From contig NZ_VFME01000001.1 of the NCBI RefSeq assembly GCF_006714895.1, positions 2,542,001-2,606,000 on the forward strand: a stretch of DNA of 64,000 nucleotides, written 5' to 3'. The notes beneath the pieces are model-generated. The model saw only the letters and a program-made list of their open reading frames with translations, searched no databases and was not told the DNA's origin. Every line of letters begins with the position of its first letter. Position 1 is the first letter of the stretch. Below are positions 45,479 through 54,630 of this stretch, one piece after another. Origin of the DNA: Gramella sp. Hel_I_59. Lineage in GTDB: Bacteria > Bacteroidota > Bacteroidia > Flavobacteriales > Flavobacteriaceae. Both the position numbers and the translations under genes were made by a program.

Positions 45479-46906
45479 ATGTCAAAAACTGCGCAATCGG
45501 TTTGGAATAACTGTCTGTCTTTTATTCAGGATAACATTACACCTCAAGCTTACAAAACATGGTTTGAACCTATCCAAGCAGTGAAACTAACGGATTGTGC
45601 CTTGAGTATCCAGGTGCCTTCTAAATTTTTCTACGAATGGCTGGAAGAACATTATGTGAAATTATTAAAGGTTTCCCTTACACGTGAACTAGGAGATAAG
45701 GCGAAATTGGTTTATGTGATCAAAATGGAGAATACCTATGGTAATAAGCTACCATTTACAGAGAAGATCCCAAGTACCCAAAGGTCGCATATGGCTTCTC
45801 AGGAAGTAGATGTGCCAGTAAAGAACAAAAGCCCGGAACTTAAGAATCCTTTCATTATTCCTGGAATTCGTAATGTTAAGATCGAATCTCAGCTGAATCC
45901 TAATTACAACTTTGATAATTTTCTTGAGGGTGAATCAAACCGACTTGCCCGTTCGGCTGGACTCGCTGTTGCGAATAAGCCCGGAGGGACTTCCTTTAAC
46001 CCTTTATTGATATTTGGTGGTGTAGGACTCGGGAAAACGCATCTGGCGCATGCTATAGGCGTGGAGATCAAGGATAAATACCCGGAGAAAACAGTTCTTT
46101 ATATTTCTGCGGAAAAATTTACCCAGCAATACATTGAATCTGTTAAGAAGAATAATCGTAATGATTTTATTCACTTCTACCAGATCATAGATGTACTGGT
46201 GGTTGATGACATTCAGTTATTATCTGGGAAAGCAGGAACACAGGATGTATTTTTCCATATTTTCAACCATTTACATCAAAACGGGAAACAGGTCATCTTA
46301 ACAAGTGACAAGGCTCCGGTAGATATGCAGGATATTGAACAACGCCTGCTGTCAAGATTTAAATGGGGACTATCTGCTGAACTTCAAAATCCTGATTTTG
46401 AAACCCGCGTTTCTATTATTAAAAATAAACTTTATCGTGATGGTGTTGAGATGCCTGAAGATATCGTGGAATTCCTGGCTAATAATATCAAAACCAACAT
46501 AAGGGAACTGGAAGGTGCAATTATTTCTTTAATTGCTCATTCCTCTTTCAATAAGAAAGACATCACTCTGGAACTGGCGAAAAAGATCGTAGATAACTAC
46601 GTGAAAAACACCAAGCGTGAAGTTTCCATAGACTATATTCAGAAGGTTGTAAGTGATTACTTTCAAATGGATGTAGATACTTTACAATCCAAAACGAGAA
46701 AACGCCATATTGTACAAGCCAGACAACTGGCAATGTTCTTTGCGAAGAAATTCACCAAAGCATCACTGGCTAGTATTGGTTCTCAAATTGGAAGCAGGGA
46801 TCATGCTACCGTTCTACATGCGTGTAAGACCGTAGATAATCTTGCCTCCACAGATAAGCAATTCAAGAAATTTGTTGAAGACCTCAACAAAAAGCTCACT
46901 CTATAA
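45479..46906 (+). CDS. dnaA: Chromosomal replication initiator DnaA
   Basis: The 475-residue protein has domain I (about 1-75), a linker, the AAA+ domain with Walker A GGVGLGKT (about 180-187) and Walker B VLVVDDIQ (about 240-247), and a C-terminal DnaA-box-binding domain with the signature GSRDHATVLHA (about 438-448). It opens the origin and regulates replication. The upstream region (45274-45478) has no cluster of TTATCCACA-type boxes, so the origin is not evidently here. It is followed 12 bases later by the LMW phosphatase. Confidence 0.98.
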   Translation: MSKTAQSVWNNCLSFIQDNITPQAYKTWFEPIQAVKLTDCALSIQVPSKFFYEWLEEHYVKLLKVSLTRELGDKAKLVYVIKMENTYGNKLPFTEKIPSTQRSHMASQEVDVPVKNKSPELKNPFIIPGIRNVKIESQLNPNYNFDNFLEGESNRLARSAGLAVANKPGGTSFNPLLIFGGVGLGKTHLAHAIGVEIKDKYPEKTVLYISAEKFTQQYIESVKKNNRNDFIHFYQIIDVLVVDDIQLLSGKAGTQDVFFHIFNHLHQNGKQVILTSDKAPVDMQDIEQRLLSRFKWGLSAELQNPDFETRVSIIKNKLYRDGVEMPEDIVEFLANNIKTNIRELEGAIISLIAHSSFNKKDITLELAKKIVDNYVKNTKREVSIDYIQKVVSDYFQMDVDTLQSKTRKRHIVQARQLAMFFAKKFTKASLASIGSQIGSRDHATVLHACKTVDNLASTDKQFKKFVEDLNKKLTL

Positions 46907-46918
46907 AATTATATGTTT

Positions 46919-47386
46919 ATGAAAACCAGGGTATTGATGGTGTGTCTCGGGAATATCTGCAGATCGCCGCTGGCCGAGGGTATTCTTAAATCTAAAGTTG
47001 ATCCTGAAAAGGTTTTTGTGGATTCCGCAGGAACCGGAGACTGGCATGTTGATTCTGAACCAGATAAAAGATCGATCGCCATTGCTAGTAAGAATGGTCT
47101 AGATATTTCTCAGCAAAGAGGAAGACAATTCAGTAAAAAAGATTTCCAGGACTTCGATCATATTTTCGTAATGGATAATTCCAATTTTAAGGACGTGATC
47201 GCCATGGCAGAAACTGATGAGGAACGCCAGAAAGTACATTTGATACTTGAGGAAATATTCCCTTCAGAAAATGTGGACGTTCCAGATCCATATCATGGAG
47301 GTGATCAGGGTTTTGAAAATGTATATATGATGCTGGATGAAGCAACAGATGAACTAAAAAGCAAACTTGAATCCGGCGAATTATGA
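46919..47386 (+). CDS. Low-molecular-weight protein-tyrosine phosphatase
   Basis: A 155-residue enzyme with the P-loop CLGNICRSP (nucleophile Cys about residue 10) and the general-acid loop DPYHGG (about 123-128). It dephosphorylates tyrosine residues, in bacteria often on capsule- or envelope-related kinases. An ATG at 46913 would add two residues; I prefer 46919. It overlaps the RsmI-like gene by 4 bp. Confidence 0.93.
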   Translation: MKTRVLMVCLGNICRSPLAEGILKSKVDPEKVFVDSAGTGDWHVDSEPDKRSIAIASKNGLDISQQRGRQFSKKDFQDFDHIFVMDNSNFKDVIAMAETDEERQKVHLILEEIFPSENVDVPDPYHGGDQGFENVYMMLDEATDELKSKLESGEL

Positions 47387-48111
47387 GTTCTTATGCTTCA
47401 AATTCAGGTAAACTGTACCTGATACCAGTTGGTCTGGGCGCTTCAGACGCAAATAAAGTTTTCCCGGGTATCAATGCTGAAATCATTTCGAACATTGATG
47501 ATTTCATTGTTGAGAATGAAAAGACTGCCAGAAGATTTATCAAAGAGATCCTTCCTGAAAAATCACAAGCCTCACTTAAACTTTCAGCTTTAAATAAATT
47601 TACAGAAGCCACAGAAATTCCAACATTTCTTGATGCTGCGAAAGCTGGAAAAGACATGGGACTCATGAGTGAAGCGGGATGTCCTGGCGTGGCAGATCCA
47701 GGCGCCGAGATCGTAAGACTGGCCCATGACGCCAACATTCAAGTTGTTCCCATGGTAGGTCCCAGTTCTATTCTACTTGCAATGATGGCTAGCGGAATGA
47801 ATGGTCAAAGCTTTACCTTTAATGGCTATCTTCCTATCGATAAAAAAGAAAAGAAGAACGAACTCAAAAACCTGGAAAGAATTTCAGCTGAAAAAAATCA
47901 GGCTCAGATATTTATAGAAACGCCGTACAGGAATAATAAGTTTCTGGAAGATCTAATTCAAACACTACATCCAACTACCAGGATCTGCGTTGCGTGCGAT
48001 CTTACTCTCAGTACTGAATTCATTAAAACGGCAACGGCTACGGATTGGAAAAACATAAAAGCCGACCTCCATAAGAGACCGGCTATATTTATTATCCAGA
48101 AGGATCTGTAA
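47383..48111 (+). CDS. RsmI-like tetrapyrrole-methylase-fold SAM methyltransferase (divergent paralogue)
   Basis: A 242-residue protein with the tetrapyrrole/corrin methylase fold: GKLYLIPVGLGASD at the start, MSEAGCPGVADPGAEIV (about 93-109), VGPSSILLAMMASGM (about 125-139) and FIETPYRNN (about 177). True RsmI usually begins with a PIGNLxD motif, which is absent, so this is more likely a paralogue that may methylate another substrate. It overlaps the phosphatase gene by 4 bp (ATGA). Confidence 0.85.
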   Translation: MSSYASNSGKLYLIPVGLGASDANKVFPGINAEIISNIDDFIVENEKTARRFIKEILPEKSQASLKLSALNKFTEATEIPTFLDAAKAGKDMGLMSEAGCPGVADPGAEIVRLAHDANIQVVPMVGPSSILLAMMASGMNGQSFTFNGYLPIDKKEKKNELKNLERISAEKNQAQIFIETPYRNNKFLEDLIQTLHPTTRICVACDLTLSTEFIKTATATDWKNIKADLHKRPAIFIIQKDL

Positions 48112-48113
48112 TT

Positions 48114-48785
48114 TTAAGCTTCGTTTAGATTGTCGAAATCTACTCGTGCATTTTTAGTAGTCGTTACAAAAGATGTATCGTAACCACCAAAACGTTTCAT
48201 GTAAGTTTTGACCGTAGTTCCAAATGCGTCACTGAAAGCCTGTGCTCCCCAGCTACGTAAATATTTCTTCACACTTCCAGGTCCCGCTAAATGTGCTGCG
48301 GCAAGAATCCCAGACTCAGTTACTATTACACCGTTGATATTTTTACCAACAAATCGTTTGATATCGCGCTGCAAGATCCACTTATTTCTGGATGCATTAG
48401 CATAAAAGGCAGCTTCCTGCAAAGCTGGTGAATTCAAAAAACCCATGGTATCGTAGACACCAACCAATTCTAAAGTTCCTTTACCAAACTGATACTTTCC
48501 TAGATAACCAAACTCGTTTATAGATTTGTAATCACCACGAGATTCTTTGAAAGCCAGGGCTTCCTTAAAACCAACATAGGATTTCCCAAGAAACGGAGAA
48601 GTCGTTGAAAGTTGAAATTCGGGTTCGATCTCATCACGTACATCAGGAACTGTATAATCAAGTTCCAGATCGTAAGTTGAATAATCTTCCAAATCAAGAT
48701 TTGCAGCTTTTTTCGTTGAAAAACTAAAAAAAATAGAGCCTGCTGCAAGAGGCAAGATTGAAAATTTTGCAATTTTCTTTCTCAT
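48114..48785 (-). CDS. Exported lysozyme-like-fold (transglycosylase-related) protein
   Basis: A 223-residue protein with an N-terminal hydrophobic signal (about 8-24), a linker of about 45 residues and then a lysozyme-like start: FKEALAFKESRGDYKSINEFG and GYLGKYQFG (about 70-100). The Glu in ESRGDY is the likely catalytic acid. Further, LAAAHLAGPGSVKKYL resembles the fold's later helices. It probably acts on peptidoglycan; direct evidence is lacking. It lies convergent with the RsmI-like gene, 2 bases apart. Confidence 0.72.
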   Translation of the reverse strand: MRKKIAKFSILPLAAGSIFFSFSTKKAANLDLEDYSTYDLELDYTVPDVRDEIEPEFQLSTTSPFLGKSYVGFKEALAFKESRGDYKSINEFGYLGKYQFGKGTLELVGVYDTMGFLNSPALQEAAFYANASRNKWILQRDIKRFVGKNINGVIVTESGILAAAHLAGPGSVKKYLRSWGAQAFSDAFGTTVKTYMKRFGGYDTSFVTTTKNARVDFDNLNEA

Positions 48786-48981
48786 TACATGTGTTTTTGA
48801 GAAGTTAATGGTGGTTCAATTATTTGAAATTCACCCTCCTCATATTCGCGGCGCAAATGTACGATATTTTTTAATAAACTGACCTACAGTATGTTAAAGC
48901 TTATCTAAAGTATTAAAGGAATTAACTTTTATGTAACTTATTGTGGTTCAACAAGTTAAACATTCCGTAAGAAATTAGCTA

Positions 48982-50025
48982 CTAACGCCTTATTCCCTGC
49001 TTGTTGATCCAACGCACATATTCCTGCTTATTTCGGTTATGTTGCGCTAAGTTTTTAGCAAATTTATGGTAGCCGAAATTTTCAACATTTGCTACGAAAT
49101 AAAAATAATCGTGATCCTCGTAATTTAGTACCGCATTGATAGATGAAATATCGGGCATCCAGATTGGTCCCGGCGGCAGCGTAGAATATTTATAAGTGTT
49201 ATAAGGTGAATCTATTTCCAGATCTTTATAAAGAACTCGTTTGATGATCGTATCAAAATTCTGAGTTTGTCTCTTAATGGCATAAATGACTGTTGGATCT
49301 GCATCCAGCTTCCATCCATTTTTGAATCGGTTCATATAAACTCCGGCCACTCTAGGACGCTCATCAACCTTTGCTGTTTCTTTTTGAACGATTGAAGCAA
49401 TGGTGATCACTTCAGATGGAGTTAAACCAATTTGTTCAGCCTTCTCTAACTTTTCAGCAGTCCAGAACCTGTCGTATTCCTTTTTCATTCGCTGCTGAAA
49501 TTCTTCCGCAGAAGTATTCCAGTAAAATTCATACTGGTTTGGTATGTACATTCCTAAACCTGTGTTCTCATCTAAATCATTTTCAGCTAGAAATTTAGGA
49601 TTTTTAAAGGCTTTCAACAACTCCACACTATCCGCTTCGATTTGCTGAGATATCCTACCCGCCAGATTTTCCAGACGTTCCTGGTTATTGAAAATTACCT
49701 TTACCGGATTGTTTCCAACTCTCAACCTGTTCACCAGATCATTATTATTCATCCCTTTTTCGATAGTATATCTTCCTGGTCTGACTTTAGAAGCATAACC
49801 TTTCTTCTCTGCCACCAGTCTAAAGGACTCTTTGTCTTTAATATAAGGATCCAGCGTATCAAGAACCGATTGGAATGTAGCGCCAGTTGGAATATACACT
49901 ACTTTCTCTGAATCCTCCATTTTAATATTTGAGGTGAAGATGCTATTGTATATATAGTAACTAAAAATACCTGCGCCAATTAAACCCAGAATCGCAATTG
50001 CCAGAATAATTTTCTTAATGTACAT
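48982..50025 (-). CDS. mltG: Endolytic murein transglycosylase MltG
   Basis: A 347-residue single-pass membrane protein (helix about 7-27) with a LysM-like region (about 45-105) and the YceG catalytic domain. The conserved Glu lies in IVQKETAKVDERPRVAGVYMNR (about 213-234), followed by DADPTVIYA and NTYKYSTLPPGPI. It cuts nascent glycan strands and controls their length. It overlaps the upstream acetyltransferase by 11 bp, so they form an operon with dapF. Confidence 0.95.
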   Translation of the reverse strand: MYIKKIILAIAILGLIGAGIFSYYIYNSIFTSNIKMEDSEKVVYIPTGATFQSVLDTLDPYIKDKESFRLVAEKKGYASKVRPGRYTIEKGMNNNDLVNRLRVGNNPVKVIFNNQERLENLAGRISQQIEADSVELLKAFKNPKFLAENDLDENTGLGMYIPNQYEFYWNTSAEEFQQRMKKEYDRFWTAEKLEKAEQIGLTPSEVITIASIVQKETAKVDERPRVAGVYMNRFKNGWKLDADPTVIYAIKRQTQNFDTIIKRVLYKDLEIDSPYNTYKYSTLPPGPIWMPDISSINAVLNYEDHDYFYFVANVENFGYHKFAKNLAQHNRNKQEYVRWINKQGIRR

Positions 50026-50545
50026 CGTTGATCAATTGATAAAGTATTTCATCTTTATATTCCCCATTATGCATGCTCCAATCTTTCTTTAAGCCTACTT
50101 TTCTAAAGCCATTCTTTTCAAAGACCTTCTTACTGTCTTCGTTGCCTTCAGTTACATTTGCGTAAACCTGGTGTAATCCCAGGTGAGTAAAACAGAAATC
50201 GCATAACAACGAAAGACTTTCTCTTCCATAGCCTTTTTTACGATCTTTGGGATCTGCGATCAGGATACCAAGTGCAGCACGCTGATCCTTAATATCAAGA
50301 TCGAAAACGTCGATAAGACCTACAGCTCTACCCCTTTTCGTACAGATAACGAGTCTTAACTGTTTAATATCATAGATATCACGGTGTGCATTCTCAATAT
50401 ACTGGCGAATCAAGAATTTGGAATATGGAGTCTGCGTCGAACTTACTTCCCAGAAATTCTCATTATTTTCAATTTCATGAACAAAATCCAGATCTTCCGG
50501 CTCCAGCGCTCTTAGGAATATTTTCTTTCCATTTAATGTTAACAT
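50015..50545 (-). CDS. RimJ/RimL-type GNAT acetyltransferase
   Basis: A 176-residue protein with a GNAT acetyl-CoA loop (DPKDRKKGYGRESL, about 95-108) and typical LRALEPEDLDFVHE start. The last part (HQVYANVTEGNEDSKKVFEKNGF) is the standard RimL-type end. It acetylates N-termini or small amines; the substrate is unknown. It overlaps mltG by 11 bp and dapF by 7 bp. Confidence 0.9.
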   Translation of the reverse strand: MLTLNGKKIFLRALEPEDLDFVHEIENNENFWEVSSTQTPYSKFLIRQYIENAHRDIYDIKQLRLVICTKRGRAVGLIDVFDLDIKDQRAALGILIADPKDRKKGYGRESLSLLCDFCFTHLGLHQVYANVTEGNEDSKKVFEKNGFRKVGLKKDWSMHNGEYKDEILYQLINDVH

Positions 50546-51327
50546 ACAATTTCACCTTTAAAAACCTGAACAGCCGGCCCCGTTAGCCAGATATTTTCAA
50601 ATCCTGAACCTGTTTTCTCGAACTTTACTTCCAAAGAACCTCCAGGTGTTTCAAGCTTAACTTCTTTATTCTGGATCTTACCAGTTTGGTAGGCCGCGAT
50701 TGCCACTGCTGTAACTCCAGTACCACAGGAAAAGGTCTCATCCTCTACTCCGCGTTCATAAGTACGTACCTTTAGAACCCCATCATTGATTTGCTGCACA
50801 AAATTTACATTAGTGCCATTATTATCTTTATACATTTCAGAATATCGAATTTCTGAACCCTTCTGCCGAACGTCTTCAGATTGCACATCTTCCACAAAAA
50901 CTACGTGATGCGGCGAACCAGTATCCAGGAAACTATATTCCTCCTGAAGCTTGAGATCCGTCACATTCTGCATTTTCAAACTTACAATACCTTCGCTGAT
51001 CGTAGCTTTGTGCGGCCCATCTATTGCAGTAAACCGGGCGGTTTTTTCAACTATTCCCAGGTAGTTCGCAAAAGCGACCAGACAGCGTCCTCCATTCCCA
51101 CACATGCTACTTGGATTACCGTCTGCGTTGAAATAGACCATTTTAAAATCGTCTTCAGCAGCATCAGGTTCCTCGAGCAGGATGAGTCCGTCACCCCCAA
51201 TTCCGAATCTTCTGTCACACAGCTGTTTGATCAATTTGGTATTATTTTTGGATACTTTAAGATCACGGTTATCGATCATGACAAAATCGTTCCCGGTGCC
51301 CTGGTATTTATAGAATTCTAGATTCAT
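50539..51327 (-). CDS. dapF: Diaminopimelate epimerase
   Basis: I use the ATG at 51325-51327 (262 residues) because it yields the standard start (FYKYQGTGNDFV). The two catalytic cysteines lie in SSMCGNGGR (about 70) and FSCGTGVTA (about 203). The enzyme epimerises LL- to meso-diaminopimelate for peptidoglycan and lysine. It overlaps the acetyltransferase gene by 7 bp and appears to start the minus-strand operon to mltG. Confidence 0.96.
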   Translation of the reverse strand: MNLEFYKYQGTGNDFVMIDNRDLKVSKNNTKLIKQLCDRRFGIGGDGLILLEEPDAAEDDFKMVYFNADGNPSSMCGNGGRCLVAFANYLGIVEKTARFTAIDGPHKATISEGIVSLKMQNVTDLKLQEEYSFLDTGSPHHVVFVEDVQSEDVRQKGSEIRYSEMYKDNNGTNVNFVQQINDGVLKVRTYERGVEDETFSCGTGVTAVAIAAYQTGKIQNKEVKLETPGGSLEVKFEKTGSGFENIWLTGPAVQVFKGEIVC

Positions 51328-51459
51328 TTCTTCATTTTCAAGAGGCGCGAATATACGATTTTGAACAGAAATCATAGCCTGTTAAATGGTCGTTAAAAAT
51401 CGCAATTTGAATACTAAGTTGGAAAAATTAAAGGTTAAATAATCAAATAACATCCGAAA

Positions 51460-52860
51460 ATGAAAAAAATAGCAAATCTAATTCTGGCCTCTGCCCTTGG
51501 TGGCGCCATGACCCTGGGAAGTTATAAGTTACTGGTAGAAGATGATAATATTACTTCCTACGAAAACAATAGTGAAACAACAGAGAGTTTCCTTCCTGTT
51601 AGCAATACTCCAAATTACGGGACAAATGTTGATTTTACAGATGCTGCTGAAAAAACCACACATGCTGTGGTTCACGTAAAGAACGTAGCGGTATTTAAAG
51701 GAGGACCAAGAAGTATCTGGGAATATAATCCTTATGGTACTGAAGGTGGTCGCGCTTTACAGGGTGCGGGTTCTGGTGTAATTATAACTCCTGATGGTTA
51801 TATCGTTACGAATAACCATGTTATTAAAGGAGCGAGTGAAATCGAGGTAACTCTGAATAATAATAAAACATACACTGCCGAAGTGATTGGTAGTGATCCT
51901 GCTTTTGACATCGCACTTATAAAAGTTGAGCCGGAAGGTGAACTGGATTATATTCCGTTTGGAGATTCAGACAACGCTGAAATTGGAGAATGGGTTCTTG
52001 CAGTTGGAAACCCTTTCAATTTAAAGTCCACAGTTACTGCAGGGATCGTAAGTGCAAAAGCTAGAGATCTGAATGTTAATGACAGTTCACCACAATCATT
52101 TATACAGACAGATGCCGCCATTAACCCTGGTAACAGCGGTGGAGCTCTTGTAAATATCAACGGTGAATTAATTGGTATCAATACAGCGATCACCTCTCCA
52201 AGCGGTAGCTATATTGGATATGCTTTTGCTGTACCTTCCAATAATGCCAGAAAGATCGTTGAAGACATTATGGAATACGGAGACGTGCAAAAAGGAATTC
52301 TTGGAATTAGAGGCGGGACCATAAATGAACAAATTTCTAATGACCGTAACCTCAACATTTCGCAGGGTGTAATCGTTGGAGCAGTTACTCCTGGAAGTGG
52401 TGCAGAAAAATCTGGAATTCAGGAATTCGACGTTATTAGAAAGATCGATGATATCAAGATCGCAAAGTTCTCAGATCTTACCGGATACATTAATTCGAAG
52501 AGACCCGGAGATATAGTAAAGGTACAATTGATACGAAACGGAGAATCTAAAACCGTTGATATCGAGCTTACCAAACTTGAAACTTATTCGCTCCCTACAC
52601 TTGGCTTTGAAGTTGCAAATACTACCAAAGAAGAGCTTGAAAAGTATAATGCACCCAACGGCGTTCGTATTAGTAGAATGCTTACCGATGATCTTCCTTC
52701 TTCAGAATTAATTGGCGGGATCATATCTGAAATCAATAATAAGGAAGTCAATTCTATTGGAGATGTCGAACAAATCATGGAGAACAGAAAAAAATCCAAT
52801 CCTATCGTTGTTACTTATCATAATCTAAAAGGTGAAAAGCAACGTATGATCTGGAGATAA
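51460..52860 (+). CDS. HtrA/DegP-type periplasmic serine protease
   Basis: The 466-residue protein has an N-terminal export segment (about 1-22), a trypsin-like domain with His in TNNHVIKG (about 118-125), Asp in AFDIALIKV (about 150) and Ser in NPGNSGGALV (about 226-235), and two PDZ domains (about 280-380 and 390-466). It degrades or refolds misfolded envelope proteins under stress. It stands alone with its own terminator. Confidence 0.95.
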   Translation: MKKIANLILASALGGAMTLGSYKLLVEDDNITSYENNSETTESFLPVSNTPNYGTNVDFTDAAEKTTHAVVHVKNVAVFKGGPRSIWEYNPYGTEGGRALQGAGSGVIITPDGYIVTNNHVIKGASEIEVTLNNNKTYTAEVIGSDPAFDIALIKVEPEGELDYIPFGDSDNAEIGEWVLAVGNPFNLKSTVTAGIVSAKARDLNVNDSSPQSFIQTDAAINPGNSGGALVNINGELIGINTAITSPSGSYIGYAFAVPSNNARKIVEDIMEYGDVQKGILGIRGGTINEQISNDRNLNISQGVIVGAVTPGSGAEKSGIQEFDVIRKIDDIKIAKFSDLTGYINSKRPGDIVKVQLIRNGESKTVDIELTKLETYSLPTLGFEVANTTKEELEKYNAPNGVRISRMLTDDLPSSELIGGIISEINNKEVNSIGDVEQIMENRKKSNPIVVTYHNLKGEKQRMIWR

Positions 52861-52878
52861 GAAATATTCCAAACAGTC

Positions 52879-52909
52879 AAAAAGCCCTTCAGAATTGAAG
52901 GGTTTTTTT
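52879..52909 (+). terminator. Terminator of the HtrA-type gene
   Basis: CCCTTC-AGAATT-GAAGGG, extended by A/T pairs and followed by seven T. Confidence 0.85.
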
Positions 52910-52944
52910 ATGTCAAAAACCTTTACGAAAACGTTTGAAATATA

Positions 52945-52952
52945 TACTTTTG
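52945..52952 (+). promoter_or_regulatory. -7 promoter element of the long-form GAPDH gene
   Basis: TACTTTTG matches TAnnTTTG. The message would begin near 52957, downstream of an in-frame ATG at 52935, which supports the ATG at 52980 as the start. No -33 TTG was found at the right distance. Confidence 0.5.
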
Positions 52953-52979
52953 CCGGAAATTATAACATCACAACACAAA

Positions 52980-54428
52980 ATGGACTTTAATAAAGTTTAC
53001 GAAAAAGAACTTTCATTCCAGGCAGATCGTCGCAAAGCAACGGTTGAATTTATCAATATCGTTAGCGACCTGTGGTATGACAAATCGATCGAACTCGTTT
53101 TATTCAGAAATCAGTTGATAAATAAAAATGTTAGCGATATTCTGGACCTTCATGAATACGCAGGAGAATTTGTAGGAAAACCTATATCGATCTTTGATTC
53201 GGTAGAGATCGCAAAGGCAATTCAGGGATTGAATCTTCCACCTGCAAAGCTGGACATTGGAAAACTTACCTACGAATATCATCTTGACGGTCAAACTCAT
53301 AATAATGCGATGGCATTTGTGAGTAGCAAACTGAGTGATGCTAAACTGAACGAAGTGGTTACTCCAAAAGATGTTGTGCTATATGGCTTCGGAAGAATTG
53401 GAAGACTGGTTGCTCGCGAATTGATGACCAGAACCGGGAAAGGAAACCAGCTTAGACTTAGAGCAATCGTAACCCGTGGAAACGTAGACCAGAGTGTTCT
53501 GGAAAAACGTGCTTCATTACTAAAGAGCGATTCCGTTCACGGACCCTTCAGCGGAACTGTAAATGTAGACGCTGAAAATTCAGCATTGATCATCAACGGG
53601 ACTACCGTTCATATGATTTCAGCAAACCAGCCGGAAGATATTGATTATACTCAATATGGTATCAATCATGCTCTCGTGATCGATAATACTGGTGCTTTTA
53701 GAGATAAGGAAGCGCTTACGAGACATTTGAGTTCTAAAGGAGCTGCAAAAGTTCTTTTGACTGCACCTGGAAAAGGTATTCCAAATATCGTTCATGGTGT
53801 AAACCAGAAGGAGCACGATCCAGATAGCGTTGATATTTTCTCAGCTGCATCCTGTACTACTAATGCTATTACTCCAGTTCTAAAAGCTGTTCAGGATTCT
53901 TTTGGTGTGGTACATGGTCATCTTGAAACTATTCATGCTTATACGAATGACCAGAACCTGGTCGATAATATGCATAGCAAATATCGTCGTGGAAGAGCTG
54001 CAGGGCTTAATATGGTGATTACTGAAACCGGAGCAGGGAAAGCAGTTTCCAAAGCACTGCCTGTTTTTGAAGGAAAACTAACTTCAAATGCGATACGAGT
54101 ACCTGTGCCTAATGGTTCTCTTGCTATTCTGAATCTTCAAGTTGAAAAAGAAACCAGCCTTGAGGAAGTTAACTCGATCCTTAAAAAATACGCACTGGAA
54201 GGTGAACTTGTTGAGCAAATACAATATTCTGTAGATAATGAACTGGTATCTTCAGACATTATAGGCTCTTCTGCCCCGGCGATCTATGATAGCAATGCTA
54301 CTATTGTATCTGCAGATGGGAAAAATGTGATCCTATATATATGGTATGATAACGAATATGGATACAGCCACCAGGTAATAAGACTGGCAAAATACATCGC
54401 AAAAGTTAGGAGATTCACCTATTACTAG
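52980..54428 (+). CDS. gap: Glyceraldehyde-3-phosphate dehydrogenase, long form
   Basis: A 482-residue protein, about 150 residues longer than ordinary GAPDH. Residues about 1-130 are an extra N-terminal helical region; then come GFGRIGRLVAREL (about 137-149) for NAD(P) binding, the catalytic Cys in SAASCTTNAI (about 290), and the late WYDNEYGYS block. It interconverts glyceraldehyde 3-phosphate and 1,3-bisphosphoglycerate. The start at ATG 52980 follows the -7 box; an upstream ATG at 52935 would lie before the transcription start. It is a single gene with a strong terminator. Confidence 0.92.
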   Translation: MDFNKVYEKELSFQADRRKATVEFINIVSDLWYDKSIELVLFRNQLINKNVSDILDLHEYAGEFVGKPISIFDSVEIAKAIQGLNLPPAKLDIGKLTYEYHLDGQTHNNAMAFVSSKLSDAKLNEVVTPKDVVLYGFGRIGRLVARELMTRTGKGNQLRLRAIVTRGNVDQSVLEKRASLLKSDSVHGPFSGTVNVDAENSALIINGTTVHMISANQPEDIDYTQYGINHALVIDNTGAFRDKEALTRHLSSKGAAKVLLTAPGKGIPNIVHGVNQKEHDPDSVDIFSAASCTTNAITPVLKAVQDSFGVVHGHLETIHAYTNDQNLVDNMHSKYRRGRAAGLNMVITETGAGKAVSKALPVFEGKLTSNAIRVPVPNGSLAILNLQVEKETSLEEVNSILKKYALEGELVEQIQYSVDNELVSSDIIGSSAPAIYDSNATIVSADGKNVILYIWYDNEYGYSHQVIRLAKYIAKVRRFTYY

Positions 54429-54454
54429 AATCTGAAAATTTTTAAACATTTAGA

Positions 54455-54479
54455 CCCTGCCATTGGCAGGGTTTTTTTA
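54455..54479 (+). terminator. Terminator of gap
   Basis: CCCTGCC-ATT-GGCAGGG followed by seven T. Confidence 0.9.
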
Positions 54480-54630
54480 TTTTTGCGGCGGTTTAATCCT
54501 AATAATAAACTGACTCAAAAGAATTTAAAAGCACGAATAGGCGAATTTCTGTCCGAAAATCTGAAATATACTAACTCTATTTTTCGCCCGTTGATGTGTA
54601 TTAACCCAAACAATTTCAATTACCTAAAAG

